In this document: piece by piece, positions 1 to 8,334 of the stretch
How the letters are laid out: each line of letters starts with the position of its first letter
Numbering within the stretch: position 1 is the first letter of the stretch
NCBI GenBank assembly: GCA_910580235.1
Contig: CAJTVU010000002.1
Coordinates: 124,001 to 188,000, forward strand
Length of the DNA stretch: 64,000 bases
Source of the DNA: an uncultured Dorea sp.
GTDB lineage: Bacteria > Bacillota > Clostridia > Lachnospirales > Lachnospiraceae
Direction: 5' to 3'
Notes under the pieces: generated by a model
The model's input: only the letters and a program-made list of their open reading frames with translations
Told to the model about the DNA's origin: nothing
Database searches by the model: none
Translations under genes and position numbers: made by a program

Positions 1-324
1 ATTTGTACTGCCGGTACCGTTTATCCAGTCCTTCATCCTCTGCGCCATCATTTCCGATATGTGCGTCAGCATACCATTCCCGGACATCCCAAGCCCGTTG
101 GCTCCTATTTCTTTTGCTGCCTCCAGCCATGCCTTCTTCACTTCCTCCGGCGCATTCGCCCCTACCGATCCAAAGGCTTTTTCATTAAAATCCTTTTCCT
201 CCTGGCCCGCTCTCTCCATCACAGCCTCCATGAATCCCGCAGCACCAGATCCGACGCCCTTTTGCACCTTCTTTGTTCCATGCCATGCCGGATCCTCCAT
301 CAATCCGACCCCACTTATGCCCAT
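1..324 (-). CDS. Hypothetical protein, 3' end beyond window, in the surface-protein operon
   Basis: Partial gene of at least 108 codons, open to the left edge. The ATG at 324 has a good ribosome binding site (GGAGG about 7 nt upstream). It begins 40 nt after the stop of the large surface protein gene with no terminator-like hairpin between, so the two are probably on one transcript. The visible part is hydrophilic and helical, rich in Ala, Gly, Glu and Lys, with Trp residues near 14, 66 and 100, and has no signal peptide or membrane segment. I do not recognise the family. Its position means it would share ON/OFF control with the surface protein if the upstream promoter segment inverts. A cytoplasmic or leaderless exported protein are both possible. 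Confidence 0.7.
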   Translation of the reverse strand, partial: MGISGVGLMEDPAWHGTKKVQKGVGSGAAGFMEAVMERAGQEEKDFNEKAFGSVGANAPEEVKKAWLEAAKEIGANGLGMSGNGMLTHISEMMAQRMKDWINGTGSTN

Positions 325-364
325 TTTTATCCCTCCATTACTTTTGTACTACGTCCCAGACCAT

Positions 365-3300
365 TTATGCCTTCCTCTTCCTCGTTGCAAGAACGATCGT
401 CCCTGCGGACGCAGCCATAAGCGCCAGCAGCATTACCGGCTGGGCTGCGTCCCCCGTCTTCGGGGCGCGCCTCTCTGTACGGATGATGATATGCGGCATG
501 CTCCCCGCACCATCCTCTGTCGATCCCGCTGGCTCCTCCGGCTCTGTCGGCTCTCCTGGCCCTATCGGCTCCTCCGGCTCTGTTGGCTGTTCTGGGTCTG
601 TCGGCTTCTCTGGCCCTGTCGGCTCCTCCGGCCCTGTCGGCTCCTCCGGCTCTGTCGGCTTCTCCGGCTCTGTCGGCTCCTCCGGCTCTCCTGGCTCTGT
701 GACCGTGAGGGCTGCCGGCCCTATAATTGCTTCCGTCGGCTTCTTCGCTCCCTGGGTATAGGTCACTTTACACCTGTACTGCGTTCCGTCGTCTTCCATC
801 GTAAGGCCTGGAAGATGGATAGAGCTTCCTGTCTCTCCCTCCATATCTTTCCAACTGTTGCCTTCCTTCCTCTGCCACTGGTACGTAAGCGTCCCCCGCA
901 CCGGATCTGGCTCGCTTAAGTCTACCCTCAGGGTCGTCTCGTTCTTGCTGGCGTCCTTGCTCAGGACAATCTTCCGGTTACCCTTTATCTCCCCTTCCGG
1001 CATTCCTGACTCATCGGATATGCTTGCCCGGATCAGGATGTCCCCGCTCACGTTCTCGATCCGGATCCTTCCTGTAACCGGGTCGTACGCTGTCTGGGTG
1101 ATCGGACTGTAGTTCATCGTCACTTCGACGGACGCTTCGTCCAGATAATACCCAAGGCTTTCGTCCGCGCTCAGCGTCGCCTCATATACGTCCCCATAGC
1201 GGACGACATCCTGCATGTTGCTGGACGCCACATTGCTCAGCTCGTACCTTACCTCATACTCGCTCCGCTTCCATATAGCGTACAGCGTGACCTCCTCGCC
1301 GTCCCGCTCGATCAGACCGTCCGCCACGTCCCCGTCCGCTTTTATGGCCTCGCCGTTAGGGCTCTTCGACCACCCTGTGAAGAGGTAGTCCTCCATCGTA
1401 AAACTGTTGGGCGTAAGGGTCCTTGCCGTATTCCACTCCACATCCCTCATCTCCGCCATCGGTACGCTGTCATCCCCGCCGTTGGCGTCAAACCGGATCG
1501 TGCCCTTGTACGGCGTCCAGCTGCCCGTAAATGTGATCTCCACATCGTCCAGCCCTGCCAGGCTCCCGGTGTCCACGATCCCTCTCTCTACATCTACCGT
1601 GTAGCTCCTGCCATCGTGCTCGAAGCTGTAGATCCCTTGCGCGTTCTCTACGCCCACGGCTTCCTGCCCTGCCACCTCCATGCTCGGGATCCAGCCGTCG
1701 AACTTGTGGCGCCCTGCATCCGCGGTAATCTGCGCCACCGCGTATATCCTCCCGGCCACCACTTCCTGCTGGGCGGGTATATGCGCGCCCGCAGCCACAT
1801 CGCCGATCTCAGGGGCGCCCTCCGGCACATCCCCTGTATACTCATACCTGAACCTTATCTTTGCTATGGCGGCCTCGTCGATGCTCCATCTGCCCACGGC
1901 GGTGACCGGGGCTCCCGGCATTGTGATCTCCGTCTGTAAGGCGCCGTCCACATACCAGCCGTCAAAGATGTACCCTCTGGGGGCTGCCGGCGCTACCGCA
2001 AGTCTGACTGCGTCCCCCTGCTTATGCTCTTCATTGGGCGGCACCATCACGCCTATTGGCACGTTCCCTTCGTACCTGTAGCTTAATGTGAACATCTCGT
2101 CGCCGGGATCCGGATCGGGGATCGCATCGTCGCTCCACCACGCCCGGGCCGTCTTAGATGTTCCCGAGCTGCTGATGGACGTCACGTACGCCGTATTGTC
2201 CCAATAGTAGTAGTCCCCGCTCTTCTTCGTGACGCCGTCCGTCCTGGACACGGTGCACTTGAAGGATATCCGGATCTGGCTGCCCGCGTACAAACTGTCG
2301 AGCTTGCCACGCAGATAATTTATGCCGCCCTCGCTCACGATGTGCGGCTCCTCTGCCACCCATCCTCCTACATAGCCGGCCAGCGTCCCTGGGATCGGCT
2401 CTGCCCGGTGCACGGTCAGGGAGCTCTCGTCGATCACTATATCGCTGCTTATTGGATCGTTCAATTCTATCTGGCCGCTTATTGCGCCCCTGTCCCCGGT
2501 GTACTTTACGATGACCGTATACTCTACCTCGGCCTTGTCCGCAGGGCCAAGCTCGATCTTCTCCTGCCTTACTGACAGATCCGGGTTATTATCCCAGTGA
2601 TTGGGATAGCCTCCCGCAGCCCTCACGGCCTTCCTTGCCGTGCCGTCCTTTTCCGTCCCTTCCTCTGCCTCTGGCACGCTCCTTCTCGCCCCGGATCCTG
2701 CTCCGCTCTCTGGAGCCACGCTGCCCACCTTCATGGCCAGCCCTCTCATGGGCTTCCCTGGGCTGTACAGAGCAGCCGCTCTTACGAACATCCGCTCTCC
2801 CGCCGCCTTCAGCCGCGCTATCTCTCTTAGCGCGCCGCTCCCTTCCGCGGCTCTGGAGAGGAGCCCTGCGCCGATATGGGCAGCCTTGGCCCCCAGCTCC
2901 TTCACAGCTCCCGCAAAGCCTTGCCCCAGCATCGCCATCTTCTCCATAGGCGCTCCAAAAGCCTCGCTCCCTTCAGGCTCTTCTGCCGGAGCGTCCGCGA
3001 TCGCGCCTTCTTCTGGGGCAACCGCCGGCGCGTCTTCTATCACGGCGCCTCCTGCTCCTTCAGCCGCATCTAAATCCACATCCTCTATCTTATCTTCTCC
3101 CGCTCCTTCTGTCGGCCCGCCCTCGGCCACGGCATCTGCATCCCCCGCATCTCCTACCGGGATGCCCTCGGCCGCATCTTCGCCTGCCGCTTCCACTGGG
3201 GCCTCCTCAGCCATATCTTCTCCTTCGCCTTCCAGCAGGGCTTCCTCCATGGCTGCTTCTTCCATCAGCATAAGCTCTTCTTCCATGGCCTCATCAAGAG

Positions 3301-6300
3301 CGCTCGTCGCGATCCCGCCATCCACGTTCCCTCCGGTCGCCGCCATGTACTCATTCGCGATCTTATTGAGCGGAGCCTGCGAGTCTGTCGTGTTCGTGAT
3401 CGTCAGCGTCCCGGCCGGGCAGCCTGCGAACATATCCGTAACGCTGAAATTTCCTGCATTCGCCTGGGCGATCCCCCTGAAGGACAGATCCAGCGCGTCC
3501 AAAGATATGCAGCCATTGAACATGCCGCTCGTATCCGTCAGGTTGGGCAGGCTCCACCCGCTCAGATCGATGAGCTCCAGCCTGTCGCATCCCTTGAACA
3601 TATCTCTCATTGACGTGAGGATATCAAGGCTCTCCGTCGCCCACGCTCCTCCAAAAGCGATCCTTTCCGCCCCTGAATAGGCGAACATCTCCTGCATGCT
3701 TGTGGCGCCCTCGAGCCCTCTCCAGCCTGAGAGGTCTATATCAGGGATATTGCTCCCCCAAAATAATCTTGCCATATTGTGCCGTTCATTCTGGAGATCC
3801 CAGCTCCCTACGTTCAGCTCGCAGCCAACGCCGCTATTTGCACCGACTCTCTGAAATGCATTATCTATGTTCACGACCCCGTTAGTCCCAAGATTCCTAA
3901 CATCCAGCTTTCTCAAACTGTCGCAGTAGTAAAAAGCCTCAGGCAGGCTTACTGCTCCGGCAGGCTCCCATCTGCCCAGATCCAATTCCTGTAGGCTGCT
4001 GCAATCGTAAAACGCATTAGACATATAGGTCATCTGGCTTACGTCCCAGCTCCCGATATCCAGCCCCTGTAGGCCGCTGCAGCCAGAGAACATATAAGTC
4101 ATACTGGTCACATTACCTGTATTAAAGCCACTTACATCCAGATTCTGTAAGCTGCTGCAGCTACTAAACATAAGATCCATACTGGTCAAATTACCTGTCT
4201 CAAACCTGCTCACGTCCAGGCTCTGTAAGCTGCTGCAGCCAGCAAACATCCAATTCATTCCCATCTCGACCACATTCCCTGTGTTAAAGCCGCTTACATC
4301 CAGCACCTGCAAGCCTCTGCAGCCATTAAACATACTCGACATACTCGTCACATTCCCTGTATTAAAGCCGCTTACGTCCAGCACCTGCACGCCTCTGCAA
4401 TCTTTAAACATACTCGACATACTCGTCACATTCTCTGTATCAAAGCCGCTTACGTCCAGTACCTGCACGCCTCTGCATTCAGAAAACATCTCGGACATAT
4501 CCGTCACTCTGCTCGTATCAAAACTGCTTACGTCCAACGCAGCCAGATGATCACAAGAGTAGAACATCCCGGACATATTGGTTACATTCGATGTGTCAAG
4601 GCCGCTCACATTAAGGCTTTGTAGACGATCGTCATAAAAAGCCGAGTAATTCATGGCGAACATCTGGGACATATCCGTCACATTACCTGTATCCCAACTG
4701 CTGATATCCAGTTCCCGCAAATAATAGCAGTTATTAAACATACCGTTCATATTTGTCACATTGCTTACATCCCAGCTGCTCACATCCAGTGTTTCTAAAA
4801 ATGCCCCTCTGAACATACTCTTCATATTTATTACATTGCTTACGTCCCAATTATCTATATCCAATGTCCGTAAGCTTCTGCAGCCATTAAACATCTGTTC
4901 TGCATCCGTTACATTAGACATATCTATAGTTTCTGCATCTATAGCTTTCAGGCTCCTGCTATCTGTATGGCTATGGAACAGCCGGACCGCCCCCTGTCCC
5001 TCAAGATGCAAGTTGCCGTTCAGCCGGACCGTCTCTACATATTGTAATGGATCGTCAAACGCGCTCGGGCAGTCAAAGAATCCTGGATCCTCAACGGTGA
5101 TCCCCCCTTCTCCGGCTATATATATATCATATTCGGATCCCCGCTGCATGGCATACGCTATGACGATGCTGTCCTCTGCCGCGCCCTCCGCGATCTTCTT
5201 CCCCATATCTACAGCGCAGGCCGCCCCAGGAACCTCTACTTTCCTTGTATCTGCTTCTGCTGCGTATGTTGGCAGAGAATTCAAGACTGTGATCGTCTTA
5301 ATATTTCTATAGGAAATACCTGTACCTGCGAACAGCTGGCCAAAGAGGCCTCGCCTTGCTCTATTTGGAAGCAGGTTTGCCGCAGCCGTGCCTGTGATCT
5401 CCTTCTCTACCTCGGCCTTTCCCCAGATAGGCCTCAAGGACACCTCCCCGCTTGGGAAACGGATGATGCTCCCCTCACGCAGCACCTGCCCTGCCAACTC
5501 TCCGTCCAGCGCTCTCCATCCCCCGAAATCTCTCCCTGTATAGAGAAGATCCCCCTGCCCCGGGACTACGTACCTCGTCCCCGGCATCTGGCTCGCCTCC
5601 GGCGGCAGGCTTCCTGTTATCTGTGCATCCCCCTCCGTGGTGAAGCGGATCTTCCCCAGCTCTCTCGACGCCTCGGCCTCATAGATATGCCACGCCTCCC
5701 CATGGACAGGCTTCTCGTCGAAGATCCCCGTGTGCATCCCGTTAGCGCCGTCGCCCATCGGGATATGCTGCTCTCTGAACACCGTCGCCCTTCCTGTCTC
5801 GCTCGTGTCCAGCTCTACCTTTATCTTAATGTACACGTCGATCTGCCTGCAGAGCCTCTCGATCTGCACCTTTGCCGTCCTGCCGTCATCGCTTACATCC
5901 GTTATGGCCTGCGCCCCCGCCGTGACCGCGCTGTGCTCCACCCCTGTGATCTTCCGCGCCAGCGGCGCCCCCTCCAGATCGAAATCAATCTCAATCTTGT
6001 GGTAGTGCTCGTGCACCGCCTGTTCCAGACGCTCCGCCATCATATGCCGCAGTTCGAAGTCGCTGCCTGACGCGTACGCTGCCGGTGCCGTGCGGCTTTC
6101 GTGCGGGAACCTCTGCGTGCTCACATACTTCTTCAAGAGCCCGCTTGGCTGATCAGCATACTGGAACGTCATAAGCCCTGTATCTACGCCGTTGTCCCGG
6201 GCAATGCCGTCCAGCTTCTCCCTTAGCTTCTTAAGCTCCGCCTCGATAGCCGCTTCGTCCTTGTTCCCGAACTCCTCTCCCAGAGTCCAGAATACGATCG

Positions 6301-6853
6301 TCGGGTACTGAAGCCTCTCTGCCGGGAGAGCATCGATCGCCGCCTGCGCCGCCTGCAGAGCCCTCACCTCGTTGGGCGTGCCCTGTCCCGGGTTCAGCGT
6401 ATTACGCAAAGCGCTGCTCACATCCGTCTTATAAGACAGCCAGCCTGTGTCCGTCAGAACTGTATTCTGATAAGTAATACCACATGCCCGAGGCGACGCC
6501 CCGTAATCAAAGATATAGCTAAGCCCGTTATCAGCGAGCATCCTCTTTGCAGCCGCAAAGGACTCCTTCCCATTGACCGACGTATCGCCCAGGTACAGAA
6601 GGTTCGCGTTATCCGCCTTCACCCCGTGCTTCGTATAAGTTATTACGGCCTCGCTGTGCTCATCGTCCGTGTACTCTACCGACGACGTCCAGTCCGTCTC
6701 GACAGTGATGCGCTCCGCCGCTGCGGGCGCCTCCGCGCCATCCTGCCCATCTGCCTCATCGCCTGCAGCGTACGACCTCCCCTGCGGCAGCACGCTCAGC
6801 GCCATAGACGCTACGATTAATAAGGAAACAGCCCTTTCTCTCAATCTCCTCAT
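365..6853 (-). CDS. Large BspA-like (DUF285) LPXTG-type surface protein
   Basis: 2162-residue cell-surface protein. It has a signal peptide (basic start, then hydrophobic stretch to about residue 29). A von Willebrand A-like region follows (about 80-300), with a GDTSVN loop in place of a clean DxSxS metal site. About 14 BspA/DUF285 repeats of roughly 25 residues (about 650-1100) have the pattern LDVSxFxTxNVTSMxxMF. Then come an Ala/Glu-rich acidic stretch (about 1180-1300), a pilin/adhesin-like beta domain (about 1430-1560), InlB-type repeats with FDANGG and YAIWKR signatures (about 1780-1860), an Ig-like domain with LTYQWQR (about 1995-2045), a Pro/Glu repeat stalk (about 2050-2110) and a sorting signal, APKTGD, then a hydrophobic segment and RKRKA. 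The family is associated with adhesion to host or other bacteria; the actual ligand is unknown. Start chosen for its GGGGGG ribosome site. No strong promoter faces it in the present arrangement; the nearest one lies in the invertible segment, pointing away. Confidence 0.93.
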   Translation of the reverse strand: MRRLRERAVSLLIVASMALSVLPQGRSYAAGDEADGQDGAEAPAAAERITVETDWTSSVEYTDDEHSEAVITYTKHGVKADNANLLYLGDTSVNGKESFAAAKRMLADNGLSYIFDYGASPRACGITYQNTVLTDTGWLSYKTDVSSALRNTLNPGQGTPNEVRALQAAQAAIDALPAERLQYPTIVFWTLGEEFGNKDEAAIEAELKKLREKLDGIARDNGVDTGLMTFQYADQPSGLLKKYVSTQRFPHESRTAPAAYASGSDFELRHMMAERLEQAVHEHYHKIEIDFDLEGAPLARKITGVEHSAVTAGAQAITDVSDDGRTAKVQIERLCRQIDVYIKIKVELDTSETGRATVFREQHIPMGDGANGMHTGIFDEKPVHGEAWHIYEAEASRELGKIRFTTEGDAQITGSLPPEASQMPGTRYVVPGQGDLLYTGRDFGGWRALDGELAGQVLREGSIIRFPSGEVSLRPIWGKAEVEKEITGTAAANLLPNRARRGLFGQLFAGTGISYRNIKTITVLNSLPTYAAEADTRKVEVPGAACAVDMGKKIAEGAAEDSIVIAYAMQRGSEYDIYIAGEGGITVEDPGFFDCPSAFDDPLQYVETVRLNGNLHLEGQGAVRLFHSHTDSRSLKAIDAETIDMSNVTDAEQMFNGCRSLRTLDIDNWDVSNVINMKSMFRGAFLETLDVSSWDVSNVTNMNGMFNNCYYLRELDISSWDTGNVTDMSQMFAMNYSAFYDDRLQSLNVSGLDTSNVTNMSGMFYSCDHLAALDVSSFDTSRVTDMSEMFSECRGVQVLDVSGFDTENVTSMSSMFKDCRGVQVLDVSGFNTGNVTSMSSMFNGCRGLQVLDVSGFNTGNVVEMGMNWMFAGCSSLQSLDVSRFETGNLTSMDLMFSSCSSLQNLDVSGFNTGNVTSMTYMFSGCSGLQGLDIGSWDVSQMTYMSNAFYDCSSLQELDLGRWEPAGAVSLPEAFYYCDSLRKLDVRNLGTNGVVNIDNAFQRVGANSGVGCELNVGSWDLQNERHNMARLFWGSNIPDIDLSGWRGLEGATSMQEMFAYSGAERIAFGGAWATESLDILTSMRDMFKGCDRLELIDLSGWSLPNLTDTSGMFNGCISLDALDLSFRGIAQANAGNFSVTDMFAGCPAGTLTITNTTDSQAPLNKIANEYMAATGGNVDGGIATSALDEAMEEELMLMEEAAMEEALLEGEGEDMAEEAPVEAAGEDAAEGIPVGDAGDADAVAEGGPTEGAGEDKIEDVDLDAAEGAGGAVIEDAPAVAPEEGAIADAPAEEPEGSEAFGAPMEKMAMLGQGFAGAVKELGAKAAHIGAGLLSRAAEGSGALREIARLKAAGERMFVRAAALYSPGKPMRGLAMKVGSVAPESGAGSGARRSVPEAEEGTEKDGTARKAVRAAGGYPNHWDNNPDLSVRQEKIELGPADKAEVEYTVIVKYTGDRGAISGQIELNDPISSDIVIDESSLTVHRAEPIPGTLAGYVGGWVAEEPHIVSEGGINYLRGKLDSLYAGSQIRISFKCTVSRTDGVTKKSGDYYYWDNTAYVTSISSSGTSKTARAWWSDDAIPDPDPGDEMFTLSYRYEGNVPIGVMVPPNEEHKQGDAVRLAVAPAAPRGYIFDGWYVDGALQTEITMPGAPVTAVGRWSIDEAAIAKIRFRYEYTGDVPEGAPEIGDVAAGAHIPAQQEVVAGRIYAVAQITADAGRHKFDGWIPSMEVAGQEAVGVENAQGIYSFEHDGRSYTVDVERGIVDTGSLAGLDDVEITFTGSWTPYKGTIRFDANGGDDSVPMAEMRDVEWNTARTLTPNSFTMEDYLFTGWSKSPNGEAIKADGDVADGLIERDGEEVTLYAIWKRSEYEVRYELSNVASSNMQDVVRYGDVYEATLSADESLGYYLDEASVEVTMNYSPITQTAYDPVTGRIRIENVSGDILIRASISDESGMPEGEIKGNRKIVLSKDASKNETTLRVDLSEPDPVRGTLTYQWQRKEGNSWKDMEGETGSSIHLPGLTMEDDGTQYRCKVTYTQGAKKPTEAIIGPAALTVTEPGEPEEPTEPEKPTEPEEPTGPEEPTGPEKPTDPEQPTEPEEPIGPGEPTEPEEPAGSTEDGAGSMPHIIIRTERRAPKTGDAAQPVMLLALMAASAGTIVLATRKRKA
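525..705 (-). repeat. Pro/Glu stalk repeat in surface protein gene
   Basis: Short tandem DNA repeats of about 18-21 bp encode EEPTEPEKPTEP-type units just before the sorting signal. They form the wall-spanning stalk. Such arrays are prone to length change by slippage or recombination, in units that keep the reading frame. Confidence 0.8.
3870..4880 (-). repeat. Tandem BspA/DUF285 repeat array
   Basis: About a dozen consecutive units of roughly 75 bp, each coding one LDVSxF...NVTSM..MF repeat. Units between about 4270 and 4500 are close to identical at DNA level (for example the recurring text cttacgtccagcacctgcac), so this part has probably expanded recently and could change copy number in frame. 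Confidence 0.85.
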
Positions 6854-7022
6854 CTTAAAATCCCCCCTTATTCAATTATCCTATCTCCCCTGTGTGCCCT
6901 CAATATAGCAGAGCGCTTATATCTTCAATGCCATATCTCCCCTTCGCAATCTTTTCTCTTTCTTCTTTTCTCGCTTTTGCGATCTATCTGGCCCGATATA
7001 GGAAAAGCGCTTCCCGCCCGCC
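6854..7022 (-). promoter_or_regulatory. Leader of the surface-protein gene
   Basis: 170 bp between the left inverted repeat and the surface-protein start. It holds the ribosome site (AAGGGGGG, about 6895 to 6853 side) and a possible five-codon leader ORF MALKI (6934-6917) behind GGGGAG. A weak minus-strand promoter-like pair (TTGAAG, 15 nt, TATATT near 6903-6929) is the only resident promoter candidate. It is poor in spacing, which suggests that strong expression needs a promoter brought in from the adjacent invertible segment. Confidence 0.45.
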
Positions 7023-7047
7023 GACGACATAATGTGCATTATGTTGT
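7023..7047 (+). repeat. Left inverted repeat of the switch
   Basis: 25-bp repeat, identical to the reverse complement of 7283-7307; the match stops exactly at both ends. Its core CATAATGTGCATTATG is itself near-palindromic (7-bp arms around TG; 11-bp arms with one mismatch). This is the usual form of a tyrosine recombinase crossover site with two inverted binding arms. Confidence 0.9.
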
Positions 7048-7128
7048 CCGAACGCCGGGGACAGGCCTGCAAGAGATCTCCTCGACAGAAATGCGGGATG
7101 TCCGGAAGGGAAAAAGGCGGCAAGCAAA

Positions 7129-7159
7129 GGCTGGCAAGCGGGAGCGGCGCTTTCCAGCC
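7129..7159. terminator. Hairpin inside the invertible segment
   Basis: GGCTGGCAAGCG and CGCTTTCCAGCC pair with one mismatch around a 7-nt loop. The plus strand continues with TCGTTTTGC, the minus strand with TTTGCTT, so it is a plausible weak terminator in either direction. It lies on the upstream side of the promoter at 7221-7249, so in both orientations it would stand between the recombinase gene and the surface-protein gene and limit read-through. Confidence 0.5.
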
Positions 7160-7220
7160 TCGTTTTGCTGTCCGATTTTATATTTGGGGGAACATATCTT
7201 CGGGATTTCTCACGATCCTC

Positions 7221-7249
7221 TTTACAAAAAAGGCTTTATATGGTAAAAT
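7221..7249 (+). promoter_or_regulatory. Sigma-A promoter within the invertible segment
   Basis: TTTACA, 17-nt spacer, TAAAAT: the best promoter match in the segment, with expected start near 7256. As the sequence stands it reads rightward through the right repeat into the 3' end of the recombinase gene, antisense to it. After inversion it would read leftward to the surface protein. Confidence 0.75.
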
Positions 7250-7282
7250 ATTTAAAAATTCGTGAAAAAGCCCTATAAGGCA

Positions 7283-7307
7283 ACAACATAATGCACATTA
7301 TGTCGTC
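7283..7307 (-). repeat. Right inverted repeat of the switch
   Basis: Partner of the repeat at 7023-7047. It overlaps the last three codons and the stop of the recombinase gene. Because the repeat is perfect, inversion leaves the recombinase C-terminus and stop codon unchanged. Confidence 0.9.
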
Positions 7308-8119
7308 AGCAGCCTCTGCACCTTCTCCAGGCTGCTGATATGCATGCTTCCGGACTCTATCGTGTAGATCCGCGTCGTATCGATGCTCGCATGCCCCAGC
7401 AGATCTGCCAGGCGCACGATATCCTTCTCGATGCTGTAGAAGGTCCGTGCGAACAGATGTCTTAAGTTATGAGGGAATACCTTCTCCGGCGCTACATGCG
7501 CCTCCCTGCACAGCGCCTTCATCTCCCGCCATATGTTGCTCCGATCCAGCGGCCTGCCGGTCCTGGATGTGAATACTGCTCCGGTCTTCAGGCCGGTCTT
7601 TTTTATGTACCTTTCCAGCTCCCTCTGCACTGCCCGGGGTATAAGGATGACCCGCATCTTGTTCTTACAATCCACTACCGCCCTTCCTTCCCGGACAGCC
7701 TCTACCATGATATATTTCAGTTCGCTGATACGGATGCCTGTACCGCATATCGTCTGTAGGATCAGGGACAGCCGGGTCCCCCTCGCCGCTTGCAGCAGCC
7801 TCTTATACTCTCCCCGGCTCAGCTCCTTCTCTTTCCTGCAGAAGATCTGGCGCTGTATCTTCAACAGCCTAACGCAGCAGTCCTCCCTCCCCGAGAACCG
7901 CAAGAAAGAGTTCACGGCCACGAGCATGGAGTTCACGCTTGCCGGGGCATATCTTTGGATCAGGGATTCCTTATACTGTATCGTCCTTCTCTTGGTAATC
8001 TCCCGGCCTTCCGCGTAGCTTAAGAAAGCCCTCGCGTCCCGCATATACTTCTCAATGGTCGCCCTGCTCTTCTCTTCGCTCTCTAAATGTCCTCTAAATT
8101 GCTCCAGGTATCTTTCCAT
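7298..8119 (-). CDS. Tyrosine recombinase (candidate promoter invertase)
   Basis: 273-residue site-specific recombinase of the phage integrase/Xer family. The N-terminal core-binding helical domain spans about 1-90 and the catalytic domain about 98-265. All expected active-site residues are visible: Arg130 (GTGIRISEL), a beta-turn Lys near 152-154, His217 and Arg220 (HNLRH), His243 (LLGHAS) and the nucleophile Tyr252 (TTRIYT). The size is that of stand-alone phase-variation invertases rather than of large phage or ICE integrases, and no phage genes are near. The start has GGAGGG 8 nt upstream, and TATAAT (8153-8158) may be its -10 box. The 3' end lies inside the right repeat of the neighbouring invertible segment, the strongest hint that this segment is its substrate. 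Confidence 0.92.
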   Translation of the reverse strand: MERYLEQFRGHLESEEKSRATIEKYMRDARAFLSYAEGREITKRRTIQYKESLIQRYAPASVNSMLVAVNSFLRFSGREDCCVRLLKIQRQIFCRKEKELSRGEYKRLLQAARGTRLSLILQTICGTGIRISELKYIMVEAVREGRAVVDCKNKMRVILIPRAVQRELERYIKKTGLKTGAVFTSRTGRPLDRSNIWREMKALCREAHVAPEKVFPHNLRHLFARTFYSIEKDIVRLADLLGHASIDTTRIYTIESGSMHISSLEKVQRLLTT

Positions 8120-8238
8120 AAGTCTTGCCCTCCAAATATATGTGATACGCCTATTATACCCTCAGTTTACAAAAACGTTCCCTGTATAGTCAAATATCCG
8201 CGCAAGCGCGGCTGCCTGGCTCATTGCTCGCGGGAATA

Positions 8239-8287
8239 AAAAGCAAGTGTACAAGACACTTTTTTCCTGTCTCATACACTTGCTTTT
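8239..8287 (-). terminator. Terminator after the DUF1540 gene
   Basis: 20-nt arms (AAAAGCAAGTGTA...) pair with a 2-nt internal mismatch around a loop containing six T. On the minus strand the stem is followed by TTTTTATT. It probably ends the thrS/DUF1540 transcript and, being symmetric, may work both ways. Confidence 0.75.
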
Positions 8288-8334
8288 ATTTCGGCGGGCA
8301 GATAGAAAACACGCCTCGTCTCATAGGATTCCCT

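Larger units (their letters stand above)
7023..7307. other. Invertible promoter segment (phase-variation switch)
   Basis: 285-bp segment bounded by perfect 25-bp inverted repeats (7023-7047 and 7283-7307), next to a tyrosine recombinase gene on one side and a large surface-protein gene on the other. Inside are one strong promoter on the plus strand (7221-7249) and an insulating hairpin (7129-7159). In the orientation given, the promoter points away from the surface-protein gene, i.e. OFF. Inversion would place its start site near 7074, reading left into the surface-protein leader. The layout matches promoter inversion systems known from Bacteroides and Clostridioides. The inversion itself is inferred, not seen. 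Confidence 0.85.

Noticed and set aside
525..705. CRISPR-like appearance of short tandem repeats
   Set aside because: Repeats are contiguous, in frame and encode a Pro/Glu stalk; no spacers and no cas genes.
2640..3680. 346-codon plus-strand frame opposite the surface-protein gene
   Set aside because: Ser/Ala-rich mirror of the Ala/Glu-rich region and repeats on the minus strand; no ribosome site or family match.
6917..7265. Small frames crossing the left inverted repeat and the switch interior
   Set aside because: They lack ribosome sites, overlap promoter and hairpin elements and would be broken by inversion.
7298..8119. Recombinase as a prophage or ICE integrase
   Set aside because: No phage, conjugation or attachment-site genes nearby, short stand-alone protein, and its gene end is fused to the inverted-repeat switch.
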